A stretch of DNA of 41,079 nucleotides, taken from NCBI GenBank assembly GCA_937918955.1, contig CAKZRZ010000145.1, positions 1 through 41,079 on the forward strand, read 5' to 3'. The position numbers and the translations under genes are program-made. Shown piece by piece: positions 27,524-36,900 of the stretch; positions within the stretch are counted from its first letter, which is position 1; every line of letters starts with the position of its first letter. This DNA comes from an uncultured Arenicella sp. GTDB lineage: Bacteria > Pseudomonadota > Gammaproteobacteria > Arenicellales > Arenicellaceae. The notes beneath the pieces are model-generated. The model saw only the letters and a list, made by a program, of their open reading frames with translations. It was not told the DNA's origin and did no database searches.

Positions 27524-29350
27524 CTATTGACTGCTGCTACCGAGAGGCTGATCACTCGGCACTAATTGCATGTCTTCGCTGATAGCCTCAGGCCACTCGA
27601 TCAATTGCCAATTTCCATCGCCATAAGGATTCTTTGCTTCGCCCTTTTGTTGTAACCAAGAGCGACCTGAATCAACATCGAGATACCAATAAAGATCGAG
27701 TTCACGATAATGCTGAGGTGCGCCCTTTAGCAACCAAGGGTTCAAGGCACGAAGCAATACATCGAGTTGTTGCAACAATGATTGACCAGAACGCGCATGC
27801 TGCGCTGCTCGTAAAGCTCGTTGACTCTGATCTAAAATTGAATCAAGTTCGGTTCCCCTAAAACGCGTTCTAAGACCTTCTCCAAGTTGAATTGCTGGCT
27901 CTACAAAGGCAGGATCTATTGCGCTGCCATCAATCGCTGTTTTATGAAAATAAAGCGCCGCATCTACAAAGTGATCTATTTGTGACAGCGTTGCTGCGTC
28001 TAACTGCATTTCAGAAACTGAATGTATATTGCGAGGCGGGCTAGCGCTAATGTGATCAGCAATCATTAAACCAGTAATCGAAACAGGCTCTTCGTCACTC
28101 GTGTCGAGCACGCTTTGAGGCGCGAGCTTAGACAAGCCCTCACGTAAATTAACCTCGCTATCTAACAAAAACTGCCCGCTCACTACGACTGAATCGCCTT
28201 CATTCAAGCCAGAAATAATCTCAGTTAGACCGTTGTCACTCATACCAATAGTGACGGCCCTAGCTTGAAACCGTCCATCACCAATCGCCAAAATAACGTG
28301 CTCGCCACGACTGTCTCGTAGGACGGCTTCGGCAGGCACCGAGAGCCGTTGTTGACGATCAATATTAAACTCTACATCGACGTAGGCGCCAGGCAACAGT
28401 CGCCCAGATTGATTGGGAACGACTAATCTAACTCGCGCGGTTCGAGTTTTGGGGTTAACCGTTGGATAAATATAATCAACTCGACTTTTTGATGGTGCAT
28501 CTGGCGCACTTTTAAATTTTAAGCTCGCACTAAGCCCGTTTTTAATTAGAGGCAGGTCAGTCTCTGGGATGCTGGCAATTACCCATACACTCTCAAATGA
28601 TTGCAATCTAACAATGGGGGTCCCCGGTTTAATGTAGTCTCCTTTTCGTATATTTATCTCGACTACGGTTCCATCAGCTTCGGCGTAGACAGATACCTTT
28701 GGAATCACTTTTTTGCTTGCTTTTAATTCCGAGAGGTTAGGTTGTTGTAAACCCAGTGACGTTAAGCGTTGTTCAACGGCAGAAATTCTCTGGCGGTTTC
28801 CAATTCTTAACGCCGCTAAATAGTCTTTCTGCGCTGACAATAGATCAGGGCTATAAACGCGATAAAGTATCTGCCCCTTAGTAACCTGGTCTCCTTCAGC
28901 TTGAACTAATAACTCCTCTATCCAACCTTCCATTCGCGCAACGCTGACATTTTCTAAGCGTTGGTTTCGTTCTATGGTGCCAAAAGCGCGAAGCGTAGAG
29001 CCCAACTCAGTGACCTTGGCTTTCTGGTATCGGACACCAATGGTTTGAATCACACCCGCGGACAAACTTACGGTTGTGATGTCAGTATTACTATCGCCCT
29101 CGTCAGCGTTCTTTACCGATACTAAATCCATACCACATATTGGGCATGAGCCGTCGGGGTCAGTAGCAATATAATGTGGATGCATCGCACAGGTATATTT
29201 TTGTACTTGTTCAGAAGTAGTCGCACCAATCATTTCCGAATGGGTCGCCTTATTACTAACGTAGGCGCGCTCGGTATGCGATGATTCACCACACGCACTT
29301 ACTAAGATGATAAGCAGTAAATACAAGGGGAGAGCTTTAAGGTTTATCAC
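27524..29350 (-). CDS. cusB: Heavy-metal efflux adaptor, CusB type, with extra C-terminal region
   Basis: Periplasmic adaptor of 608 residues, longer than typical CusB of about 400. It begins with a lipoprotein signal (LVSACGESS, Cys20), then a heavy-metal-binding domain YTCAMHPHYIATDPDGSCPICG (about 52-75, in two cysteine groups), then membrane-fusion domains: a barrel-sandwich/coiled region (AEGDQVTKGQILYRVYSPDL) and a beta-barrel. The last part, about residues 430-608, resembles the DUF3347 domain found beside copper genes, with LYWYLDVDSGRSWLQQKG and a NPYGDG motif. The start overlaps the cusC stop by 4 nt (ATGA). The extra domain may bind metal but lacks an obvious Cys/His site. Confidence 0.88.
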   Translation of the reverse strand: MINLKALPLYLLLIILVSACGESSHTERAYVSNKATHSEMIGATTSEQVQKYTCAMHPHYIATDPDGSCPICGMDLVSVKNADEGDSNTDITTVSLSAGVIQTIGVRYQKAKVTELGSTLRAFGTIERNQRLENVSVARMEGWIEELLVQAEGDQVTKGQILYRVYSPDLLSAQKDYLAALRIGNRQRISAVEQRLTSLGLQQPNLSELKASKKVIPKVSVYAEADGTVVEINIRKGDYIKPGTPIVRLQSFESVWVIASIPETDLPLIKNGLSASLKFKSAPDAPSKSRVDYIYPTVNPKTRTARVRLVVPNQSGRLLPGAYVDVEFNIDRQQRLSVPAEAVLRDSRGEHVILAIGDGRFQARAVTIGMSDNGLTEIISGLNEGDSVVVSGQFLLDSEVNLREGLSKLAPQSVLDTSDEEPVSITGLMIADHISASPPRNIHSVSEMQLDAATLSQIDHFVDAALYFHKTAIDGSAIDPAFVEPAIQLGEGLRTRFRGTELDSILDQSQRALRAAQHARSGQSLLQQLDVLLRALNPWLLKGAPQHYRELDLYWYLDVDSGRSWLQQKGEAKNPYGDGNWQLIEWPEAISEDMQLVPSDQPLGSSSQ

Positions 29351-30690
29351 TTTTCTACCTCCAACTCATTGTTCGCTGCGTTCGACATAAGCATTGCTGC
29401 CATTTGTGTAGCCGCGATTTTTCCGCGTGTTCGTTCTTTTATCGCATCGGATTTGAGCTTACTTAGTAGTATCTCGCCGTCGATCACTGGCGAATAGAAA
29501 CCCTTCCCCGATTCATAATTGATGCGCTGTGACTCGATTTCTTCATTAACCGCATTAATTTTCTCGTTTAGCACAATAACGATGGACTCAGCCGCATCAT
29601 AATTGCTTTTCAAGTTGATATACTCGGCTTCCGCTTGCCTAATACTTTCTTGATATTGGAACTTTGCGGACTCAAGAAGTGCGTTGGCAGCGCGCAAGCG
29701 TGGTTGTTGATTTCGCTTCGACCAAAACGGCACTGTGACAGTCACCATTGCAGAAACGAAATCGTCGCCGCCAAAGTTGTCACCTGCTTCACGTTGTTGA
29801 TAACGTAACTGCGCGCCCCATTCTGGTTTCCAAGCAGCTTTGGCTTCATCAACTCCATGATTCAAAATTCGGATTTGCGCCTGCGCTAAGGCAACACTAT
29901 AGAACTCCGTTGGATTGCCAGACCATGGCCACGGTTCGTTTGACGGTGGTATTTTAGTGTCTGGCACTTGCCCTAGTAAGTAGCGCAAACCAGACTCAAT
30001 CATGGTCATTTCATTCTCCAAACTGACCAATTGTGTCGATATTTCAGCACGCTCACGCTCTATCTCTGCAAGCCTAAAAACCACCGATCGGCCCGAGCTG
30101 ACTTCAGATTTCACGACCTCTGATAGTTCAATATATTTTTGATTTTGCTCGTGAGCCAAATATGTTTGCTGTTGGATTCGGTCTCGTTCAAGCAACAGCG
30201 TAGCTAGCTGTGCACGCATTAATGACAGCTGCTGTTGGTACTTTATGCCTAACTCTTGGCTTTGAGCTTTAGCCTCAAACGATCTAGCCCTACGCACACT
30301 AATATTGGGAATTCGCTGGGTAATTCCGATTGATTTGTTGGTCGGAATGAATTCAGAGAATGAAGGGTTAGCAAAAGGAAAATTGTTTATTCCAAACGCA
30401 ATTACAGGATCAGGCAAGCCTAACGCCGCTTTAGATAACTCTATACTGGCATCGCTTTGATAGCTCAGTGCTTGCAACTGCGGATGTGTCTTTAGTGTAG
30501 CTAAGAGCTCACTAAACGTTTGAGCCTGAGCAGCATGTACAGTTGCTCCTTTGAGAAACATTAACACGCATAATCGAATTACGAATTTCGAACCGAGTAA
30601 TTCACATATTTGTTTAGCCATTCGGCTAACTAACTTGGATGCTATTGAACAGACGCAATAGAACGCACACGAAATGATTTGAACGGTCAT
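29347..30690 (-). CDS. cusC: TolC-family outer-membrane efflux channel, CusC type
   Basis: Outer-membrane channel of 447 residues with the long helical hairpins of TolC proteins, seen as two repeats rich in Ala, Gln and Glu. LLATLKTHPQLQAL is the usual opening of the domain. A strong GGAGGG site lies 5 nt before ATG 30690, supporting this start even though it gives a long N-terminal lead; an internal ATG at 30621 would give a more normal signal peptide. No lipobox is visible, unlike Escherichia coli CusC. It is the second gene of the operon, 46 nt after the small exported protein, and is coupled to cusB by a 4-nt overlap. Confidence 0.85.
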   Translation of the reverse strand: MTVQIISCAFYCVCSIASKLVSRMAKQICELLGSKFVIRLCVLMFLKGATVHAAQAQTFSELLATLKTHPQLQALSYQSDASIELSKAALGLPDPVIAFGINNFPFANPSFSEFIPTNKSIGITQRIPNISVRRARSFEAKAQSQELGIKYQQQLSLMRAQLATLLLERDRIQQQTYLAHEQNQKYIELSEVVKSEVSSGRSVVFRLAEIERERAEISTQLVSLENEMTMIESGLRYLLGQVPDTKIPPSNEPWPWSGNPTEFYSVALAQAQIRILNHGVDEAKAAWKPEWGAQLRYQQREAGDNFGGDDFVSAMVTVTVPFWSKRNQQPRLRAANALLESAKFQYQESIRQAEAEYINLKSNYDAAESIVIVLNEKINAVNEEIESQRINYESGKGFYSPVIDGEILLSKLKSDAIKERTRGKIAATQMAAMLMSNAANNELEVEK

Positions 30691-30736
30691 AAGACCCTCC
30701 CGACAAAAGGTTAAAAGGACGAAGTTTGTCGAGGGG

Positions 30737-31135
30737 TTATTTCGGGGGTCGTTTCTCTACGATTAGCTGCCGAGTAACGAGATGTGCGTAAAGCCTATGC
30801 TTTTGTATTTTTGGCAGAGATAGGTCGATAAATAACTCATCAAAGCTAAGCATTACATGTCCAATCACCGAGCACAATAAATCACAGCCGATATTAGCTT
30901 GTCGATCGGTATTGCTATCAGCGTTATGACAGGACGGTTTCATTGATTCTTCCAGCGGCTCTTTATCAAGAGCCTTAGCGTTCAGATCATCATCTTTAAA
31001 AAACGTAGAATTTACGACTGTCGAATCGGCATTAGCATTCATCCATGAGCCAAGGTGCGCCGAGGCTATACTCGAGCCCGAGAAGTAGCAAAATACAGCT
31101 ACTAAAACGATACATTTACTGACTGCGTTCGACAT
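30737..31135 (-). CDS. Small exported protein at the head of the cus operon
   Basis: A 132-residue product with a signal peptide ending near ASAH (residue 27) and a mature part with KPSCHNADSN, IGCDLLCSVIGH and a basic tail VEKRPPK. Cysteine and histidine placement hints at metal binding. I do not recognise a named family, but similar small proteins open efflux and metal uptake operons; the one at 21735 in this window is a loose analogue without clear sequence identity. The ATG lies 6 nt after the -10 box of a MerR-type promoter, so the mRNA may start at or next to the start codon (leaderless). Confidence 0.7.
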   Translation of the reverse strand: MSNAVSKCIVLVAVFCYFSGSSIASAHLGSWMNANADSTVVNSTFFKDDDLNAKALDKEPLEESMKPSCHNADSNTDRQANIGCDLLCSVIGHVMLSFDELFIDLSLPKIQKHRLYAHLVTRQLIVEKRPPK

Positions 31136-31141
31136 AAATCA

Positions 31142-31172
31142 ATAGTAGCGCTTAGAGTACACTCTAAGTCAA
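31142..31172 (-). promoter_or_regulatory. MerR-type promoter with 19-nt spacer and 8-bp dyad
   Basis: On the minus strand a -35 TTGACT (31172-31167) and a -10 TACTAT (31147-31142) are 19 nt apart. This long spacer is the mark of promoters that MerR-family regulators untwist. Within it and touching the -35 is a perfect dyad, CTTAGAGT-GT-ACTCTAAG on the minus strand (31151-31168). It drives the cus operon. The expected start, about 7 nt after the -10, is at the first base of the next ATG. Confidence 0.8.
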
Positions 31173-31202
31173 TATTAGAGCTCAATTAATGGACTTATTA
31201 TT

Positions 31203-31613
31203 TCAGTCGGTTTCTTTTATTCCTTCAATGATCGGACATTGATCATCTTTGGTACTAGAGAGGCAAGAGCTCAGCATAGCTGTTAACTCTTTTTTCAGTA
31301 ATTTTAAGTCTTTTAAACTCTCTTCAATATCATTGAGTTTTTCAATTACCAACTCTTGCACTTTTGGCTTTTCGACCAGTTGGGCTTTATCAAGGCTTAT
31401 AAGCTCGCCAATTTCTTTAAGCGAAAAATGCATTCTTTGCGCCCGTTTAATAAAATGCAATCGTTTTATGTCGCGCCGAGTATAGACACGACGTCCACTA
31501 CTATCTTTCGATACGGGCGGAAGTAGGCCAATTTTTTCGTAATACCTCAGCGTATGTGCTGAAACACCAAATTGCTTAGCAACATCGCCAATTGATTGAT
31601 TTGTTAATGACAT
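31203..31613 (-). CDS. MerR-family metal-responsive regulator
   Basis: The 136-residue protein has the MerR winged helix at its N terminus (IGDVAKQFGVSAHTLRYYEKIGLLPP, in a typical order), a dimer helix from about 80 to 115, and a C-terminal metal loop Cys117-X8-Cys126 followed by PII. A CX8C loop is closer to zinc/cadmium/lead sensors than to the CX7C loop of CueR, while the PII tail recalls CueR. The residue that aligns with Ser77 of CueR or Cys79 of ZntR seems to be Lys82, so the metal is uncertain. It is encoded upstream of its probable target promoter on the same strand and overlaps the DUF4396 gene by 10 nt. Confidence 0.88.
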   Translation of the reverse strand: MSLTNQSIGDVAKQFGVSAHTLRYYEKIGLLPPVSKDSSGRRVYTRRDIKRLHFIKRAQRMHFSLKEIGELISLDKAQLVEKPKVQELVIEKLNDIEESLKDLKLLKKELTAMLSSCLSSTKDDQCPIIEGIKETD

Positions 31614-32038
31614 GCTTTACCTAACTTCTTTAGTCGCCAATAATTATACGGCCAGGGTGTAATAAAACCGGCAACTAGCATTGGAGGTATCGCCCACCAC
31701 ACTAGCTGAGCGCTTCCTACCAGAACATAGTCAGTTAGGTTCATGGCTATCTCCATAGATACCATGCTGACCAAGCTCATGCCTACCGCAGTTTTGAAAC
31801 CTAGCAAAACGCCCATTTGCCTACTTAATATCGTTGTTTCCAATGCAATACTACTTAGTATTCCATTTATCACAGCTAATGACATGACTATTAACGGCGA
31901 CGTGTCAGGCGAAAAAATCTGAAACCATAAAATGGTACCAAAGTCGCCAATAACGCAACCAAGCAAACACCAAGCAGTGTTGCTCGCCGATTGCTGCCAT
32001 ATTACTAAGTCTCGCCAGTTAAAATATCTCTCTGGCAA
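31604..32038 (-). CDS. DUF4396 membrane protein, possibly 5'-truncated
   Basis: The 144-residue integral membrane protein has about four segments. NTAWCLLGCVIGDFG at the N-terminal end and VSMEIAMNLTDY fit the DUF4396 family, often found near heavy-metal genes; its activity is unknown. The only available start is TTG 32038, with a GGAAGG placed just 2 nt before it, too close to be a normal ribosome site. The frame stays open upstream through a 21-nt tandem repeat to a stop near 32137 without any ATG. Some family members carry extra N-terminal membrane segments, so this copy may have lost its 5' end at the edge of the accessory region. It overlaps merR. Confidence 0.65.
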   Translation of the reverse strand: MPERYFNWRDLVIWQQSASNTAWCLLGCVIGDFGTILWFQIFSPDTSPLIVMSLAVINGILSSIALETTILSRQMGVLLGFKTAVGMSLVSMVSMEIAMNLTDYVLVGSAQLVWWAIPPMLVAGFITPWPYNYWRLKKLGKACH

Positions 32039-32049
32039 TGCCTTCCAAT

Positions 32050-32091
32050 ATAGAGATTGCTTATAACTTGATAGAGATTGCTTATAACTTG
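32050..32091. repeat. Exact 21-nt tandem duplication
   Basis: Positions 32050-32070 and 32071-32091 are identical; each unit contains ATAGAGATTGC and ends in ACTTG. It sits between the DUF4396 gene and the receiver-domain gene, at the left border of the AT-rich accessory block. Confidence 0.95.
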
Positions 32092-32135
32092 AGAGTGTGG
32101 AGCGAGAAACGAGGGTACCTACAAAAACTAAAGTC

Positions 32136-32154
32136 TATAGATACGCTATCTATA
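32136..32154. other. AT-rich inverted repeat at the end of the three-gene operon
   Basis: TATAGATA (32136-32143) and TATCTATA (32147-32154) form a perfect 8-bp dyad with a 3-nt centre, touching the stop codon of the receiver gene. On the minus strand a T-rich stretch follows within about 15 nt. It might be a weak terminator or a protein-binding site. Confidence 0.5.
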
Positions 32155-33910
32155 CCCAAACGCTTTTCGTAAAATCCAGACCCACACGCGAGGCACTTGC
32201 TCCATACTTTTGCAGTAAGTTAAGAGCATATTCATACCTTAGTTCAGCTACGACCCTTGCGCTATGGGAAACAACTTTTAAGTTCCAACTAGGCTCGCTT
32301 GACCAATGTGGCGCATCATTTTTAACTTGTATTCTCTCTATCGAAACACGCCCATCCTTTATCAACCCTTCGCCATTTAAGAACATTTCCTCTTTAACAG
32401 GGTGCTCTGGAAGGTTAAACAAAGAGAATGAATGAAATTTCTGATCATACTCTACGATAACAAATTTATTCTTTAATATTCCTTTGTGGACTGCCTTGCA
32501 ATTCTCTTCACGTTTTAACTTTAATGCCAGAAATGCTAACTGGCCTTCTCCAAGCCTCGCCTTATCGCTAACTTTCTTTTGACTAAAAACCATATCGCAA
32601 GCCGGCGTTAAACATATCCAATGATCGTCTTCACCAAACTCCAATATAGAACCCGTCTTTAAATTCATACTTATAACATCAGTCGAACAGTTATAAGCGT
32701 TTACGGACTCAAAAATTGATTCTCGGTCTTCGACGATGTCGACATTCAGGTAATTCTTGATAACTTCACAAGGCTTTTCGCTATCTGCCTGCAGAGCACT
32801 TACAAGTGAATTTAGATAGCGATTCAACCGAGGTTTGACTGCATTTGAAATCCGTTCCCAATGTTTGTCTAAAACGCCGTCGACACTATTCCCCTGGTCT
32901 TCTAATAGTTCATATAGCCAGCCAGCCTGAATATGGCTACTGTTAGCAATTTTTGTCGCTTCAACAATCCCATTCACCTCTAATTCAAAGCGCATTTTTG
33001 CCATCAACAGAAGTAGAGGAGACGGTTGTGACTTCGCTAGCGCGTTGTGTAAACGTTCCAATAGGCGTGGAGGCTCTTCGGTAGAGTTCTTACGCAAAAC
33101 TGTGATGAATAATTTATCTGTAGAAATCCAATTTACGCGATCATCAAAATGCCAGTTGTAGACCGGGGATGAACCTATAAAGTGCTCATTATCACTCTCA
33201 AGCTTCGTACCAACGAGACACCATAAGAAGTCATCTATAGTGACTTCTAAATTCCCTGCAAAAGCCTCAAATGCGCTTTTGTAGCTATCAATCTTTGTCG
33301 AATTGCCTTTGCAGAACTCTAAGGCATCAAAAGAAGTAATATCTGAATAAATACTTTCAAAATCTTTACTTTCGATTTCTAGATCAGCAACCTTTTTACA
33401 CAGTTCAGAATAAACATTTTCGCTGTTAAAGTTTCTCTGAAAGTCTGGCAAACTACTACATGATCGAATTACTTCGATAAAAATTTGTTTAACTCTAGGT
33501 TCGTCTGAGTCCGTGTGAATAACCACCTGATTAAAATGGTTATTGCTATTCAGCGTTGACAAAATTTCTAACGCTTTTGCACCGTCTGTTTCGTCATCGG
33601 TTAGATGATAATCTAAGACGACTAGATCACTATTTGATATATGGCTATAGCTGCTAATATCGGGATTCTGTCCGTCATACACTTCAACCGCTTTACTTCC
33701 GGGGCTGCCAATACAATCATCTATAACCGCCTGCAGACGGCTAATATCAGTTTCATCCCATTTATCCAACTTTCCCGCCGAGTATTCTGCAATCAGCGTT
33801 CTAAGCGTCGGATATTTATCATCCACTATCGTTACGCTTTGGATAGAATCCAAATAAGCTTCCTTGACACAGTCACCATACAACGTAGTGCTACTTGGTT
33901 GTTCTCCCAC
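32150..33910 (-). CDS. Receiver-domain protein with long uncharacterised output region
   Basis: The 586-residue protein starts with a CheY-like receiver domain (about 22-150): the acid pair Asp30-Asp31 in TIVDDKY, the probable phospho-acceptor Asp100 in LVVLDYHL, and Thr133 in VIHTDSD. The conserved lysine of the last strand is not obvious. The remaining 430 residues contain no DNA-binding, GGDEF or nuclease domain I can name. There is a W-rich part (YNWHFDDRVNWISTDKLF, about 251-268) and a later region with the motif ICLTPACDM (about 432-440). The gene overlaps the GHKL-kinase gene by 20 nt, so the kinase module there is the natural phosphodonor. From memory it may match Pfam Response_reg_2. 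Proposed role: signalling output of the methylase-linked system. Confidence 0.75.
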   Translation of the reverse strand: MGEQPSSTTLYGDCVKEAYLDSIQSVTIVDDKYPTLRTLIAEYSAGKLDKWDETDISRLQAVIDDCIGSPGSKAVEVYDGQNPDISSYSHISNSDLVVLDYHLTDDETDGAKALEILSTLNSNNHFNQVVIHTDSDEPRVKQIFIEVIRSCSSLPDFQRNFNSENVYSELCKKVADLEIESKDFESIYSDITSFDALEFCKGNSTKIDSYKSAFEAFAGNLEVTIDDFLWCLVGTKLESDNEHFIGSSPVYNWHFDDRVNWISTDKLFITVLRKNSTEEPPRLLERLHNALAKSQPSPLLLLMAKMRFELEVNGIVEATKIANSSHIQAGWLYELLEDQGNSVDGVLDKHWERISNAVKPRLNRYLNSLVSALQADSEKPCEVIKNYLNVDIVEDRESIFESVNAYNCSTDVISMNLKTGSILEFGEDDHWICLTPACDMVFSQKKVSDKARLGEGQLAFLALKLKREENCKAVHKGILKNKFVIVEYDQKFHSFSLFNLPEHPVKEEMFLNGEGLIKDGRVSIERIQVKNDAPHWSSEPSWNLKVVSHSARVVAELRYEYALNLLQKYGASASRVGLDFTKSVWV

Positions 33911-36900
33911 TAGTAATTCCCCTAAAATCCATAATAAAATTCGCCCCTGATAATATTTTTTCAGAAGGGTCTACGGCATAACGAATAGAGTGGCCGCCTG
34001 CTCTCAAATTTTGCCTGCATAAATACAAGCCAATTCCACGGCCACCTCTTTGTTTACGGCTAAAAAATATTGTAAACAATTGATCGTAATCCTGCTTGGA
34101 AACACCCGGGCCATTATCAGCCACAACAACTTGGTTCCCTATAATATCTAATACAATTTTCTTTTCTTCCTGCTCCGAATACTTTACCCAATATCTAGAA
34201 TTGTTTACTAAATTAATAAACACTGGAAATATTCTTGCTGGTTGCTCATAAAGCCTCGAATCTCTAAAGGCTGGTGTTGCGTCGAAATCTATATCATCCG
34301 ATTCAAACGAATTAGTAAAATAGTTATTTACATAGACGAATATTTCTTCGCCGGAAATATCCTTTTCATATTTTTCTCCGGATAGCTTCAGTGGCGATAA
34401 AAACCTCCACTTGTCGGTAAGCTGCCTCTGAGAATCCAAAATATTTTTATATTGTAATTGCTCTGCTTTATTAAACTTTGCACCTTCAAGAGCCTTTAGA
34501 CCAGTCATAATAGAACTATCTAGGCCTTCCATTTCATGGCCGATTACTTCTACAGTTATCCCTAATTGTGCTAACTGGTGCAGCCGTCCGACTTCATCCT
34601 TCCACTTTTCAGCTTCATTCAAACCATGAATTGCAAGCCCTTCCAAATCAATTTGCTGCTTTATATTCTCGAGGCCCGTTACATAGGGAGTAAGCCTTTG
34701 TATAACCTCATATTCACCTTGAAGATAGTTTTTATCCAGTTTTTCAAGCACAACATCGAATGAAACTTTTTTAGTTTTTAGCGCTTTCAAACTATCAGCC
34801 ATCAAATTTATATAAATGGACTGGCATTCTTTAACAACTTTAGAGAAGCCAAACGTTTCAGCCTCAAGCACTTCACGACCCTGAACATCCAACGCTCGTA
34901 TTTTAAGGTTTAGCTGATCTAGTTTAGACTCGTAAATTTTTATTGCAGTATCATATTCTTCGTTCTTACTGTATCTAGCCAGGGCCGCATTTACTGAAGA
35001 ATCAAGCTGTTTTATAAATCCTTGTGCTATCTCTTCATTCTCTTTGTACGCTTTGTATAGCTTTTCGACGGTTCTGAGTTTGTGAGGCACCGTTTCCCTT
35101 AACGTCAATGCGCTTAACCTAGAACCCAGAGTATTTACTCTATTTTTACAATCAAGGGACGCTTGCTTAGACTCTAAAAACAACCCTTTAGCTAAGCTCT
35201 TAGCCATCTCACCTAGATCCAAAATAAGCTCCTCTAACTTAGGAGAGTTATTCTCTATTTCTAACTTAAGACTTTTGAGTTGATTTTTTATTAGCTCTTG
35301 ACGATCTTTCTCTAATTTTTGTTTTGCTCTTTCCTTTTTTATCTTATCTAAAATAGGCTTCCGAATTGATGACCTCTTGCCCACAAAACGAAAAGCTACA
35401 TCTATCAAAATGTTTTCTACAATTTCTCTAAAAATTTTCGATGCATTATTATCAATGAACCCTTCACGACCAGCCTTATCTTTAAGGTTGGGGTTCTCCT
35501 CTCGCGATATTTTTATACGACCAAATATTCTGCGATTAGACCATACGTAGTCACCAGCATTTATTGACCTTCTTTTCTCGACTTCAAAAAAGTCATTAGA
35601 TTCAACTCCGTAAGGCATGACCCTCAAGCCGTCTCTATGTATTAAGAAACCCGAAAACTCCTTCGCCTTCTTTTCATATTCAGCATGTTGATCATCTGAC
35701 AACGTAGATGTAGATCTATTACCCTCATACGCTCCGAATCGAATATCAAATGGCCCAAAACGGGTAGCCTTGGTCGTCTTATATTTTACTTTCGGCTCTA
35801 TTAAAACCTTCTCGTTCCATTTACCGAAGGATTTAACCCTACCGGTAAACACACCCTTCTCATCTACGTGGCCCTCTACGATATGCTCAAGATCATCAAA
35901 ATGGGCCTTTGTTAAACCTTCTTTCGCATCGATAATGGGCCTTCTAAGCTTTCCATTCCAAGCATAAACAAGGGTCTTGAAATTGCGTACATTACTTGCT
36001 TCCTTTTCAGCATAAGGATCAACGAAGTTTAAAAGCTTTGCCCTAAGTAATTCGCTTCCTCGCTCTTGGGTTCCATCGCGATTTTGTTTGGGAATCAACT
36101 GGCTGTCTAGATCGTTATGAATACCAGCAATAAACATAGCTGTACCGTGCTCAGACTTACCGTTCCAAACATCCCATGAGGAGAAATGTCTAGAAGAGAA
36201 CGATTGGCTCAAAACTGTATCTTCGATACGAGACTTTGTAGTCATCTTTTTGTTGGATATAGCCGCTTTTTCTTTTTTTGTGAGAGCTGACATCTCTTGA
36301 ATACTAAATTCCGACCATGCCTCTTCAACTCTCAATGATCTCAACTCATCCGACGAATCAGCCCACAGGTTTCCGATCAACTTGTTGAAAAGCTCACTCT
36401 GAAGATCAATCAAATCCTCCTTCTTCTCAAATTCAACCACTGGTACCTGAATATCATGAAGAAGTAAAAATGGGTTTTCAAAAAGTCTCCAATCAATTAA
36501 CGCTGCGACAAAGGGGCTATTTTTCCGCTTGGATACAATTAATAGTAATTTCCCTAGTGTCGCACACGACAATCGACCGATTCCTTTTTGCCCTTGTTTA
36601 GGTCGTACTTCACTTAAATCACATTTATCCAGATCATCGACTTTTTTATCTAGTAGCTTAGAGTCAGTTCCAACAGTTAGCCACTTTCTTTCAAACTCGT
36701 CACGACTCATACCATGACCATTATCCACAAGAGCGCAAACACTGGAGCTATTGATTAAGTTTTCGTTTTCTCCGTCAAATATATGCAGCTCAGCTTTGGT
36801 AGCGTATGCATCATAAGAATTCTTCCACAGTTCAGATATTGCCGTCGGGCAATCTGCTATTTGCTCTCGCCCAAGATGATCGATGGTTCGAGCCCTTGTA

